Positions 12,250 through 23,945 of a stretch of 64,000 nucleotides of DNA are shown piece by piece. The stretch comes from Apodemus sylvaticus (taxonomy: Eukaryota > Chordata > Mammalia > Rodentia > Muridae), in the NCBI RefSeq assembly GCF_947179515.1, contig NC_067473.1, positions 69,968,219 through 70,032,218 on the forward strand. The letters are read 5' to 3'. Position 1 is the stretch's first letter. Every line of letters starts with the position of its first letter. The position numbers were made by a program, and so were the translations under genes. Under the pieces are notes generated by a model. That model saw only the letters and a list, made by a program, of their open reading frames with translations. It was not told where the DNA came from and searched no databases.

Positions 12250-13350
12250 GCATTCTTGTGACAACCTGACCATGTTTGGTGGCGAACTGTGGAAAGATTT
12301 TGGAACTTTGGGCTAGAATACCCATTCGGTATTAAGAGCTCCGTGGGATGTTGTGTAGGAGCTTGGAAGATAATGTTGAGAACAGTGCAGAAGATGGATG
12401 CCTTGCTTTTGTAATTTCAGAGGAAAGATTAAAGACTCTTATCAGGACCATTGCTATTTTGATTGAGAAGATTCTGTGGTTTTGGTTAGCTGGGGCTGAA
12501 GAATTAGCTGTGATTAACAAGATACCAGAACCACTAAAGCAAAAACTTTGTGTTACTGGGACTATTGATGCTGGTTAGCTGGAGCTAAGAAATTAGCGGT
12601 GATTAAGAAGAGACCAAAATCACTAAGGTGACATCTTCTGGGAAGTGTTTTCTGAGAGCACAAAGAGGCTGTGTTCCAGAGATAGCCAAGGTTGTACCTG
12701 GTGCTGCAGCAGGACTTAGTAATGTGTAAGAGTCATCCTGGTGGAAATGGTTTTGAAGACATGAAGGGGTCATGAAGAGCAACTGAGGCCTGGCACTGTG
12801 AGAGGCCTTGGAAGGCCATTAAAGAAGGTGCAGTCTCAGTTGCTATTGATGACCCAGCACTTGAAGGGGTCATGCAAAAGAGTTGATGCTTGGCACCACG
12901 AAGAGAACCTATGAGAGGCTATTGGTGAAGCCTAGTTACAACGGGAGACAGTAGTGTTTTGGAGATGCCAGTACCATGAGTGACCACCAAGAACAGCAGC
13001 AGCAGTGGAGTACAGGTATCTGGACTTAGAAGACAAGGCATGTGCTACAAAGAGCAGATCTGGAGAAGTGACCCAAGTCTTTAGAAGAATCAAGAAGATT
13101 GTGAGTGGATCCCAGACATTGGGCAGGTAGAGTTGGATTTTGCTTTTGATGGTGACTGTGACATGATATTTTTCCCTCTTGAAAAAAGAAAGTATTTTAG
13201 TTGAGTCCACAGGTAAGAGGTTTTGTTAAAGACTTTGAATCTTAAAAGATATTTAAAGGGATTGAATGTTTAATATATAAAGACAAGACTTTTAAAGTTA
13301 TTTAGACCTTGGGGATAAATAAGAAAGTAATGGTTGAGGCTTCATAGTGA
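12250..13350 (+). other. internal region of the LTR element, non-coding
   Basis: About 1.1 kb with no long open frame and no recognisable retroviral protein. It contains an internal near-repeat: GTTAGCTGGGGCTGAAGAATTAGC(T/G)GTGATTAA near 12484 and GTTAGCTGGAGCTAAGAAATTAGCGGTGATTAA near 12573. This looks like an inherited small duplication. Frames at 12348-12578 and 12932-13210 are chance. Confidence 0.75.
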
Positions 13351-13782
13351 TGTATTTGGGTGTCTAGTTGACAAAGTGTCAATTGTACTGACTGGTTTTG
13401 TGTGTCAACTTGACCCAGGATGGAGTTTTCACAAAGAAAGGAACTTCAGTTGTGGAAGTGCCTCCATGAGATCCAACTGTGAGGCATTTTCTCAGTTGGT
13501 GATTAAGGGGAGAGGGCCCATTGTGGGTGGTGTCATCCCTGAGCTGCTAGTCTCAAGTTCTATAAGTGAACAGGCTGAACAAGCCAGGGGAAGCAAACCA
13601 GTAAGAAACATCCGTTCATGGCCTCTGCATCAGCTCCTGCTTCCAGACCTGCTAGAGTTCTAGTCCTGGCATCCCTAAGTGATGAACAGTGTTGTGGAAT
13701 TGTAAGCTGAATAAACCCTTTCCTCCTCATCTTGCTTCTGGATCATGATGTTTGTGCAGTAATAGAAACCATGACTAAGACA
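13351..13782 (+). repeat. 3' LTR
   Basis: It starts TGTATTTGGG and ends ACTAAGACA. It has CTATAAG near 13559 and AATAAA at about 13709. It is longer than the 5' copy, in part because of an extra CAAGCCAGGGGAAG-type segment near 13579-13593. Confidence 0.78.
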
Positions 13783-15247
13783 GACATCATATTTGTAATC
13801 ATAGTCATTCTGCATCTAGTAATTGTAATATACTCTATGAACTTGAAATGTTTAGAAAATATTTTATTTATTCAATAATTTAGTATAACTAATTCTATAT
13901 AATGATTTATTTCATATAACCACACATACATATACATATACACATATACATTACAGATAAATAGATGATAAATGTATGCATGCATATAAATGTATTAGTA
14001 TCCTTGAGAAATATTTATGCATACTCTGGAACACTAATATAATTCATGCTCTTTATTTGAAATAAATATTTCATAGATATAGGATTTTGAGAATTAATTT
14101 TTTATATTCTTTTGTATTTGGCCCTCTAAATTTGATTAGATCAGCTGCTATGATAGGACTCTTGCCATTTCTGAAATAAAGTAGCTTTAGAGGGCTGTAT
14201 TTAGAGAATTATCTCTCCATCTTCCCTAAGAATTACTTCAAATCCATCAGCTCAAGTGTAACACTTTCTAAAATCTTGATGAGGAGGAGAGCAGAGAAAC
14301 ATCTAAAGAATGATGTATCAAGGCTAGTGGGGCAAGGTTAGAAATTAAAACTGCAGTGCTAAATCAGCCACCAATTCCACCTTAATTTGAAAAGGAGGGG
14401 CAGGGAGGAGGAATAGGAGGAAAAGTAAGAAGAAAAGAAGATAAAGAAAAAGAATGAAAGAAAGAAACAAAGAAAAAAGAATGTTAGTCTTTTTTCTTAA
14501 TCAATGGTAGGGGCCATTGATTTAAGAATTGTTATTTGAATGATATATTTTCTTGATGGAACTACAAAATTATACTTCTTCAATATGGCCTAAGAAAATT
14601 TTATTTCTTAAAACATGTATCACTGCACATCACTGAAATGAAGGACAGTTTTATGAGAAGTAACTGGCTTTCTAACCTTTACGTTTCTGCCTAAGTTGAT
14701 GTATATGGTCTTTAAGGGGAAATTCTGTGATATATTTTATTCTAATATCTTCTCTTTTTTAAAATGGGTTTTGTAGTTACGAGTTCCTTTCATTTTTCTT
14801 GTTAAAATATGTTTTTAATCCAGTTTTCAGTTAATAAGTATAGGAAGCACAAACTAAATACTATAGTTATAATACCATAATCCTCATACTTTAATATGCT
14901 TTTATTGCTAAATGATTGTGTTGTGCAGGGAGCATCTTTGTATGGTACTGGTGTTAGCACTATAAACTATCTTGGCTTTGAATAGTCTCAGTTTTACCTG
15001 TGATTTCCCCACTCCTGTCAGATTGATAGTGTGTACACCTAGCCATTGGGGCTTCAGGGTGAAGAACCAGTAGATGCTTGAGCCCCAATAAAATGGCTTT
15101 CTATGCCCTGAGCCAAGAACGTGTATTGTTAGCTGATGGAGGTGGCATAGATCCAAACTCCTCTGGCTTTTGCAGGAACATTGTGAAGCCTAAGTGTGTA
15201 ACTGTGGAACTAAATTATGGGACTTACAGTTGTAGGCAATTCTTTCA
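13783..15247. other. unassigned sequence
   Basis: AT-rich, with CA/TA-like simple sequence at 13920-13990 and a purine-rich stretch at 14390-14477. At 14900-15240 the sequence is less AT-rich and has an AATAAA at 15087; it could be an old LTR or retrocopy, but I cannot identify it. Confidence 0.42.
14390..14477 (+). repeat. purine-rich (GA/GAAA) low-complexity tract
   Basis: AAAAGGAGGGGCAGGGAGGA-type sequence runs into GAAAGAAAGAAACAAAGAAAAAAGA. Confidence 0.85.
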
Positions 15248-15696
15248 AGAAAGAACCCAGGTATCCCTCAACAGAAAGTGGATGCAAAACATGTGGTATA
15301 TCTACACAATGGAGTACTATTCAGCCATTAGAAACAATGAATTCATGAAATTCTTAGGCAAATGGATGGAGCTTGAGAACATCATACTAAGTGAGGTAAC
15401 CCAGACTCAAAAGGTGAATCATGGTATGCACTCACTAATAAGTGGATATTAACCTAGAACACTGGAATACCCAAAACATAATCCACACATCAAATGAGGT
15501 ACAAGAAGAAAGGAGGAGTGGCCCCTTGTTCTGGAAAGACTCAGTGAAGCAGTATTCGGCAAAACCAGAACGGGAAGTGGAAAGGGGTGGGTGGGAGGAC
15601 AGGGGGAGAGAAGGGGGCTTATGGGACTTTCGGGGAGTGGGGGCCTAGAAAAGGGGAAATCATTTGAAATGTAAATAAAAAATATATTGAATAAAA
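15248..15696 (+). mobile_element. L1 3' end, sense, ORF2 tail plus 3' UTR
   Basis: L1 similarity begins near AAAGAACCCAGGTATCCCTC at 15250. ORF2 ends at 15450-15452. The 3' UTR follows to GGGGAAATCATTTGAAATG (15653-15671) and an A-rich tail. It is the same subfamily as the copies at 604 and 1341. A (CA)n run follows the tail. Confidence 0.93.
15250..15452 (+). pseudogene. L1 ORF2 C-terminal tail in a chimeric frame
   Basis: The last ~60 codons of ORF2 are open to the natural stop, with WYIYTMEYYSAIRNNEFMKF and the end HSLISGY visible. By chance the frame stays open upstream into unrelated sequence, giving a 124-codon frame from 15078. Only the C-terminal half is L1. No catalytic domain is present. 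Confidence 0.85.
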
Positions 15697-17209
15697 AAAA
15701 AGAAATGCCCCCCTCCAACACACACACACAAATGGCTGCACCCCATCGTCATTACATCCCAACTTGATAGTTTGTATGTGTGATGCCAACATTAGCCTGG
15801 TCAAGTCATCTTTAGGTTTCTGATAGCTGGAAGCTTAGCAGGCCTGTTTCACTGCCTTTGTCAGGCTTTCTGTATAAATCCTAACCAGACTTGTATCTGA
15901 CAGTTCACACGCCTACCTTCTGCCTCTGCATTTTCTGAGATCTAAAGTCCTCTTCCTTCTCATCAAACACTCTGGGCTGTTCATATGCCTTCTACAGCTT
16001 TATAGTAGTTGTCATGCTAACTACATTTGTGTTCCTTGTCCTGTACCATCTGATCACTATGCTCTCAAGTGGGTATAGGTTCCAGGCTGTAGATAATTAT
16101 TTTTCAGAATTTTAAACATGAATTAAGTCGGAATACATTCTCTATTCTTCATAGGCACCTGTACTCAAGTACACATAACCAAAAATAATTAAGGACAATA
16201 ATAAATAAAATTTAACTCTTCTCCAAACCATTATATAAGGAGAATATGCTTAGTATTCTGATAAGACTTTTTTTTGTAAATACTTTCTTATTTAATATCA
16301 TTGCTAACAATTTCTTAAAATTCCCAAATGGCCATACATATCCACATAGATTATCTTTTCTTGAATCTTCTGTAAATAATTGTTTAAAAATGCTTTCCTT
16401 TGTAACATATTCTAGACATTATCTCTGTTATTCACAATTTAACACTATAATATCCTTCTGTGTTATTTTCAAAGCTGAATAACAGAATGTTAAAAATGAG
16501 ATGTCATGCATGGTTTTATGAATGGAATAACAAAATATCAATATCTGCTCTTTATTGTTATTCCCAAAGGACTGATACTAGATGAGACTTTGGCCCTCTA
16601 ACTACTTATAACCTGAAAATTCGATTCTTGAACCTATGATGGAAAATATTTTTTAAAAATTTCTCTAAGGTTACAGTTGAAGCAATGGAGGAGCAACACT
16701 GAAAAAGAGAAGAGGGTCAGGTTCCATGTAGGTCTTACAAAGTCAGAAATCCAATTGAATTATTTTAATCCATCTTTGGGGTGAGGCAATCTCCTGTACT
16801 CTTGGTAGCTTCAAGAAGATAGAGTAAAACTTTTTTTTTTCAGTGCATGTTCTTTTTTTTAATTTTCTATAATCTTTGTTTGCATTCTAAATGCTAGGTG
16901 GAACAGAATCATCATCAGAGTATAGATGGAGATGAGAAATCTGAATGATTTAGGTTGTTCTTTCCAGGTCATCGAGTATACACCTGAATTAAAATATAAT
17001 TCCCAAATACCCACACTACCTAGTTTGGTAATATCTTCTTGACAAGACTTATTTACAATATCTACTGCAAAGTGGAAAAGTTTGGATATTCAAAAATACT
17101 AACAGATTTTATCCGGGGGAGATGGAGAAGTGGTGGGAGCTGCATATTTAGGAACAGAACTTTCAGGCATCTCCAAGTACATAACCACCCAAACATGAAC
17201 AATACATAT

Positions 17210-17248
<39 letters not shown>

Positions 17249-18534
17249 CAACGGTTGTTAAAAGTGTTTCCTGATTCTGGCAGCTCAGGAAGTGCATTAA
17301 ATGTCAGACTTTTTTGCTTGAATCGCATTTACCTAGGAAATTTTACTCCTAATTTTAGGAACTTGTGAAATATATGGACGATTTACCAAAAATCACTTTG
17401 AATAAATGAATTAATTAATTCAATTTGTTACTTTTTGAACCATATCTCTCTCAAGCTCCTTATTATATGGGTATCTGTACAAGAATCTTTGAGAATTTCT
17501 TTTACATTTAAAATCCAATATATCTGCAATAAAGACAACCATGCCATCTATATCTTACCTTTAGGGGGCAAATATTCACCAATAAACTCAGTTTCCTTAA
17601 GTCCAAAGAGTTTCTGGCTGGTGACTATATATGTAAGCTGAAAAATCACAGATTCCAACAGTGTCACAATGGATAACCTCTCTGACAGAGGGAGACTCTC
17701 TAATATATTGATAGTCAGATACTCAAGGTCTCCAGTGTAATCACCAGAAAGATTCTAAAGCTGTTCATAATATTTAGTCATTAAAGTTACATGTTAATTA
17801 TCAGTGATTATTATTTATTCTAGAATATAATTAAATTAATAGTGGTTTGTACAATGCAATTGAAGTTGAGTTTGGCCAGCTTTGTTGTAGTGCTAAGAAT
17901 ATTATTTGGGGTAAGATCACACAGTGTATTAGGAAACAGGTGGCGGCTGCATTGTGTTTTCATAATGGGATATTGGTGTACACTAACATAGACATATCAA
18001 TAAGGGATCCTTAATTTTTGTTCAGTTTATTTGTGTTTGTATAGTCGACTATAATTGGTTATTTTATGATACCTGCTAATATCTTGCTTTTACTGAGGTA
18101 AAATTAGGCATTAGATGATATCATTTCCAGGGTTGAGTAGCATTTCACAATATTTTCATTGACTCAGTTTAAACAATGACAATTCCTCAATAGTGCAGAC
18201 CATGGTACTGGTGGAAAGCTAGGATAGAGGTGACCTCAAAAGTACTGATTTTTATCAAGGAATATGTAATGATTAATTAAATTTTAAAGCACCTGCTTCT
18301 ATAAATCTGAATTGGCATCTCAAAACCTATTACACTTAGCAGAGATGTTTATATCCACATAAGGCTGCCACTCTTAAAAGTAAAATTTCAACAGATGTTC
18401 AACACTATTGGCAAACCACAAAATAAAAAAAAAATGCTTCTTATATATTTGAAATGATGTTTCTATGGTAGCCATAAATTTCAGTGCACTTTTTGGGGCA
18501 CATATTTTGAGTATTGATCAAACATTTTTTAAAA
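15697..18534. other. unassigned AT-rich sequence
   Basis: No gene or repeat family recognised apart from the GT microsatellite at 17211-17247. The frame at 17039-17368 reads through that microsatellite as a valine-cysteine run and is not convincing. Confidence 0.45.
17211..17247. repeat. (GT)18 microsatellite
   Basis: Uninterrupted GT dinucleotide run. Confidence 0.97.
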
Positions 18535-19035
18535 ATTAAAATTATTTATTTATTTACATTTCAACTATGCCCCACCCTTTGAGTTCCTCCCTCAAAAAGA
18601 CCCTGCCTTATACCTCACCCCCTTCCTGTCTGAGAGGGTCCCCCCCCTTGGGTTTTTTTCCACCCTGGCACATCAAGTCTCTGTCTTAATGGCCACATCA
18701 TTTTCCACTGAGGCTAGACAAGGCAGCCCTGTTGGGGAACAGATACCACAGTCAATCTACAGCTCTAGGGAGAGACTCTGCTCTAGTTGTTGGGGAGCAC
18801 AAATGAAAACTGAGCTGCATACCTGCTACATATGTTCAGGGGACCTCAGTTCAGCCTGTGTGTTCTTTGCTCGGTGGTTCTGTCTCAGAGCTCCCAGAGG
18901 TCCAGGTTAGTTGACTCTGTTGGTCCTCTTCTGGGGTTCCCATCCTTTTTCAGGGCCCATAATCCTCCTTCCTTTTCTTCCATAAGAATCCTGGTCTCTG
19001 TCCAGTGTTTCACTGTAAGGAACTGTGTCTGTTGA
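18535..19035 (-). mobile_element. antisense old L1 (Lx-like) 3' UTR
   Basis: ATTTATTTATTTACATTTCAACTATGCCCC at 18543-18572 is the complement of an L1 3' end. C-rich UTR follows, with CTGGCACATCAAGTCTCTGTC near 18665, GACAAGGCAGCCCTG near 18718 and GAGCTCCCAGAGGTCCAGGTTAGTTGACTCTGTTGG near 18888. Similarity ends around 19035. The related UTR at 52495-53116 shares these blocks. Confidence 0.82.
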
Positions 19036-22000
19036 TCAAACTTTTAATCCTTTGTAACTGAGTTAAATATCATAAAATGTTATTGTTCAGAACTACATAA
19101 GTAAAACTATAAATTTGACTTATTTAACTAGTAACAATTGTACTTTTTCAACATGCAACAGTACTTAGAATATCAATCAAATGTCAAATAACTTTTAGGT
19201 AGAATATTCTAGAATATGAAACATAGTTAAGTATTGAACTAGTCACAAATTAATTTAGATAATTCATCAGTCATGGTCAAATTTAAATCCTGTAAATAGT
19301 ATAAGGTTAACATTCTGGCCTATGGACATACTTTTGGCCATATATTTGTAAACTGAACCATTACATTTAATCCACTAAGAATAATTTCAAATACTCTACT
19401 TCCTAGGCTGTATTCACTGATTTTACGATAAAAGTTAACATGAAAGTTGGTCACCTCATCTTCTTTGTGATTGCATTACAGAATAAAAGCAGTGTTGTCA
19501 TCAAAAGCCTGAATTGGCTAAACTGAACCATGAGATAGCCCAAGTGAACACTAATGTAATTCAAAAGGTTGAAATAATAGAGTCCATGCTTGGTAGAATT
19601 TGTCCTACCTAATAGTATTTTCTCTTTGTGCATTCTCACAAATAATACATTTCATAGTTTTTACACTTATCCTCCTATGATTCCTTTGTTTCTTAACCTA
19701 AAAGCACAGTTAAAAAAAAGAAAGAAGAAAATTGAAAGAAAGAAAAAAGAGAGAAATTATGAAGAAATGCAAATTAAGTTTGAAGGATACATTTGCAAGG
19801 GCCATGCAAGATAGTCAGATGCTTAAGAACTGTATGCATCTCTAATACTCTTGGATAAAATATTAGTGTTTTCTGTTACTTAAGGACTCTCCCATTCTAA
19901 GAAAAGACCCCACAAAGCCCATGTTTCTCATTTTCAAATCTCATAAAGCTACTGTGAGGACAACTGAGGAAATTAAATCAATGTTGAACTCTGTGCAGCT
20001 GCTTAAGCAAAGCCCGCGTGCTTTGCTGTGCCTGATCTTACTGCCAGCATTGTTTCATATTACAGGACCAGGTGTGCCTGTTAGAAAAGGAAAATCCTGT
20101 GTCTATAATCTTCTTTAAACTTCAATTTCTATAACATTGTATGAACAACTGAAGACAATCAATAATATATATTATATTAATGCCCATGAGCCATGCCTGA
20201 GCACTTCAAGATAATATGAGCATCATGAAAAGACATGTATTAAGTTTAGTCATTGTAGATAAACTGATTCTAATGCCTCTTACTTCTGTAATTAATAATT
20301 AAATTTATCACTTTTTAAAATTTATAACAGTTTAGCAAAAGTACAGTCCTAATGCTTTATAAAATAATTTTTTCCTTTTCAAGTTACTTATTAAATAGTT
20401 TTCCTCTCCATTTGATAAAATTACTTCTTCGTGTAATAGACTACATTTTAATGACCCCAAAACTGGATGGAAACAACATTACTCGAAGATTCAATTAAAT
20501 ATTCATAAAAAGGAATGATTCTATATTCATTGACATATCTCCTCTGCTCAGATGGTTTGTAATGATAGTGTTGGACTAACCCTGTATGTCAGCATCTGCT
20601 GCTTTTTGCACCTCCCATGTACCACTCAGTTTGTGCATACACAAGAACGTTCAGCTTAAGGTTACAGAAAATCTGCTCCGTTTGATAATGTCAACCCATC
20701 ACATTTCGGTTAAGCTGACATCAAGTCAAATGATGCATGTCACAGAGGCATAAATATTATGCCCACAGAGAGCCGATTGCTAGCCATAAATGCATAGAAT
20801 CTCTTGGCTTGTAAACTTGAAATACATGCTTAAATTTGGCAGTAAGAATAATTGGTTATAAAGAAAATTGCATCTCTCTCAAATAACCTGTATGAATACG
20901 AACTTTTCACAAAATATTTCTGCATTTAATAGCTCCTTTTCTCCTGAAAGTTATTATCTCAATCAGAAAGTAATCACCATTCTATAAATTATGCACCATT
21001 TCCTATAAGATGGACATGCTGAGTTGCATAAGCCTCTTCCTTTCTTAAGAGTCTTTCAGAAATAAATTTAACCCATCCATGTTCTCAGGGTTAATCCAAG
21101 GTAATTCAAAACAGCCAAAAGCTGAATATCATTACACAAATAAACCTCACTACTCGTTAAGTGATTTTGAAAATAAATCACTATTTTATGAAACTGATCA
21201 AAGCCAATGTCATCCTGGAAAAAAATACATGTATTTATGAGAACAGAAAGTGTTTGCTAGCATTTGCAAGACATTGTGAGACCTTCACAAGTGTTGGGAA
21301 AGAATGAATGTCCTTATTTATTAACTTAATTAAGTGTCAGGGAATGTGTGTTGTATACAGAAGTCACAGGACGAATATTTGTTGAATTTGTTACAATCCA
21401 TCACACTCCAGTGAGATGGGCCAGAGGAATTAGTGAACCAAAGGTTTTAAAATGATTTCCCTAATTTCTGTCATTTCTCAGCATCACATTTGGTTTAACA
21501 GATTAGACTTTATTTTGTATATATGAGCCCTAGGTGTGATAGGGTTGTCTAAGTTACAGACCCTTCTATAAGTGTTCAATTGAACTACGTTTACTTGCAA
21601 TTTGAAGGAAACTCTAGAGGAATCGTGGTCATTAAGCCAGCTAAAGGGAAACAGTAGGAAAATGCCCCCTATCCATACGACAGCCATCTACAGCAGCTGA
21701 TGCTCATTCCTTCTGTGTTCTCTTATACCAGGCTCGGAGTTCCGATCTGTCTTGATGGATAAAAGCATCAGGTCATCTCCATATCAACACTTACTAGTCT
21801 GGGATGGATTTTCTAAGAACTGTTGCATTTAGCATGAATTCCCTGGATCCTTGATGCGGCTATGCATGTAGCAAAGTTGCCTTCTGTTATGAGAGAGCCC
21901 CAAGGAAAGTAAGCACATGTGTAGTCTGCGATTCATAATTTAAGCAAGGCTTGATGGGGTAACTAAGGTGTGTTGCAGCATATAGAGAGAGGCGACAGAC

Positions 22001-22240
22001 ACCTGCTGCAGTGATGCCAACAGCCTATTTAAGAAATTGAAATTATAAAATATACATGATACTATAAGGCTTCTCTTATTTTCCAGTAATAAGTAGAAAC
22101 ACTTTGGAAAAGTTTATATCTTCTCATGACCACACTGGACAGGCAACTCAACAGTTATATCAGAAACTTACCTTTGAATGCCTTGAAGTCAATATTTCAA
22201 AGGCAACTGGCTCAGTAGTTCAGCATTTTGTCCTATAGGA
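19036..22240. other. 3.2 kb without recognised repeats
   Basis: I see no gene and no clear transposon in this block. A purine simple stretch lies at 19713-19760. The part at 20450-21480 has mixed composition and several short dyads and is a possible conserved non-coding element (see findings). Short frames such as 19921-20118 have no recognisable features. Confidence 0.45.
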
Positions 22241-22497
22241 CTAGCTCTAGGATGAATCCCCAGGTAGGGCAGTCTCTGGGTGGCCTTTCTTTAAGTCTTT
22301 GCTCCACACTTTGTTCCCTTTATTGCTCCTGTGAGTATTTTGTTCCATTTCTCAGAGGAACCAAAGCACCCTCACTTAAGTCCTCCTTCTTCTTGAGCTT
22401 CCAGTGCTCTGTGAATTGTAACTTGATTATTTTGAGCTTTTGGGCTAACACACACTTATCAGTGAGTGCATACCATGTGGATTCTTTTGTGATTTTG
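22241..22497 (-). mobile_element. antisense L1 fragment at the ORF2/3' UTR junction
   Basis: GGATGAATCCCCAGGTAGGGCAGTCTCTGGGTGGCC at 22250 and GAGCTTTTGGGCTAACACACACTTATCAGTGAGTGCATACCATG near 22434 match the antisense L1 at 54470-54700. It covers the start of the 3' UTR and the last few ORF2 codons. Both ends are truncated: no A tail and no further ORF2. Confidence 0.85.
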
Positions 22498-22972
22498 AAA
22501 AAAAAAATATTAGCCTTTGGCATATGCTATTCCTTGTCTCTGGGAAGGGGCCTGAGATTGCTAAAAAGAAAAAGTTTATATGTTTAGTAAATATGATGTG
22601 ATTGTCAGACATGATTAATCGGATCACATAGGTGAGCTTTTTCCTTTTTATTTGTTTTTTCTTTGTGTCAAACATGTAATGTAGTCATTATAAGATTTCA
22701 AGGCATTGCTCTAAAGTTAAATGATCCAGGCACATCCCCTTTCCAAGTATGCTGTTACTTAATCTCCCTTTTGTATCATATCATGTGCATGTAAACAGCC
22801 ACTTCTCCCCTTCAACCTACTTCCTCAACCTTCCTTCTACTTGTAAGAAAATATCCTTATCATGAAACTAGGCTGGTATACAACTTTACTTTAGTTAACT
22901 CAATTAAGAAGCCATGTGCCTGGGGTTACACATTGAACATCACGGATTTAGAAATCAGAAAGCAGCTGGGCA
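22498..22972. other. unassigned sequence
   Basis: An A9 run at 22498-22506 and AT-rich sequence follow; nothing recognisable. Confidence 0.45.
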
Positions 22973-23119
22973 GTGGTGGTGCAGATCTTTAATAACAGCA
23001 CTTGGGAGGCAGAGGCAGGAGGGTTTCTGAGTTCAAGGCCAGCCTGTTCTACAGAGTGAGTGAGTTCCAGGACATCCAGGGCTATTCAGAGAAACCATAT
23101 CTTGAAAGAGAAAAAAAAA
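22973..23119 (+). mobile_element. B1 SINE, diverged
   Basis: B1 head (GGGCAGTGGTGGTGCAGATC), then ACTTGGGAGGCAGAGGCAGG, GAGTTCAAGGCCAGCCTG and GAGAAACCATATCTTG, then an A tail. B1 is derived from 7SL RNA. There are several substitutions and a GAGT duplication (GTGAGTGAGTTCC near 23056). The A and B boxes of its internal Pol III promoter are partly decayed. Confidence 0.95.
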
Positions 23120-23794
23120 GCAACAGAATATATAAAGTGGTGGCAGATATCTCTAAGGTCAGTCTAAGGTCGGTTTAATACCCACCTTCTTTGGTGTTAA
23201 GATGCAAGACAACTTATACATGCCTTGATCTCTATAAATGGTTTGCCTCCAGAACTCTGCCATTGGAATCATTATGAACAAATTGAAACAATCCTTCTAA
23301 CACTGTGAAAGGAGCATCACTGGAGATGCGCAGGCTGGAGTGAGCATTCATTCTAACTAGTCTCCCATTTCCCCTCAAGAATTAATGATTGTCAGACTCC
23401 ACATCTCTCTAAGAGTTAGAGTAGTGTGATTACACACGGAGCTTTAAAACTTCCCAGCACAGGAAAAAGAGACTTAGGCTTAGAAAGGAAATTTCCAAAA
23501 ACTCCCTTGAATGGACTGAATGAATTTTCCAAATATTAAAGCAAATGAAATAAGTCTGGAGTCACAACCTTCCCTAACTTATGATGTGATCTTTTCTTTT
23601 CTACCCTCAAAATACTGAAAGCATCATTCAAAAGAGTGTTCTAGCATACTGTGACCAATAATGTCAGAGTTAATGACTTGGCATTTGCTAATGCACTTTT
23701 AGATCCTGGCTGATAGTACCAGCCTAGTAGACCGACATTATTTTTTCAATAGAGGTTATAATGATAAGACCAGCACTCTCTAATGACTGTGGCT

Positions 23795-23945
23795 CATAGA
23801 ATTTTAGAGATGGTATGAGCACTAGTACAGCCTCCTACTTTTTCTCATGAAGAAATGAAAATCCTGGAGAAGAAAACTGATTGTTCAACATAAGGGTGCC
23901 TAATTAGTGGCTCAGCTGCGCTGAGATCTCAGATTTTTCAAGTCC
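23795..23945. repeat. ancient mammalian interspersed repeat, MIR-like
   Basis: CATAGAATTTTAGAGATGG, then CAGCCTCCTACTTTTTCTCATGAAGAAATGAAAATCCTGGAGAAG and CTAATTAGTGGCTCAGCTGCGCTGAGATCTCAG, follow the order of a well-known mammalian repeat: fragments of 'first block, CTCATTTTACAGATGAGGAAACTGAGG, then AGCTAGTAAGTGGCAGAGCTGGGA'. It is heavily diverged. Confidence 0.45.

Larger units (their letters stand above)
11832..13782 (+). mobile_element. non-autonomous LTR retroelement (LTR-internal-LTR), probably ERVL-like
   Basis: Two direct copies of an LTR-like sequence (11832-12228 and 13351-13782) flank about 1.1 kb of internal DNA. Both copies begin TG and end CA, and both carry a TATA-like box (TATATAAG near 12029; CTATAAG near 13559) and the poly(A) signal GCTGAATAAACCC. 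Just inside the 5' LTR is a sequence resembling a primer-binding site for leucine tRNA, which in this kind of element points to the ERVL group. The internal part has no long reading frame and no gag, protease or polymerase, so the element would need proteins supplied in trans. It resembles a family common in mouse, but I cannot give the exact Repbase name. Confidence 0.8.

Noticed and set aside
17039..17368. Frame with a valine-cysteine repeat resembling a cysteine-rich peptide (also 53474-53746)
   Set aside because: It is the GT microsatellite read as GTG-TGT codons.
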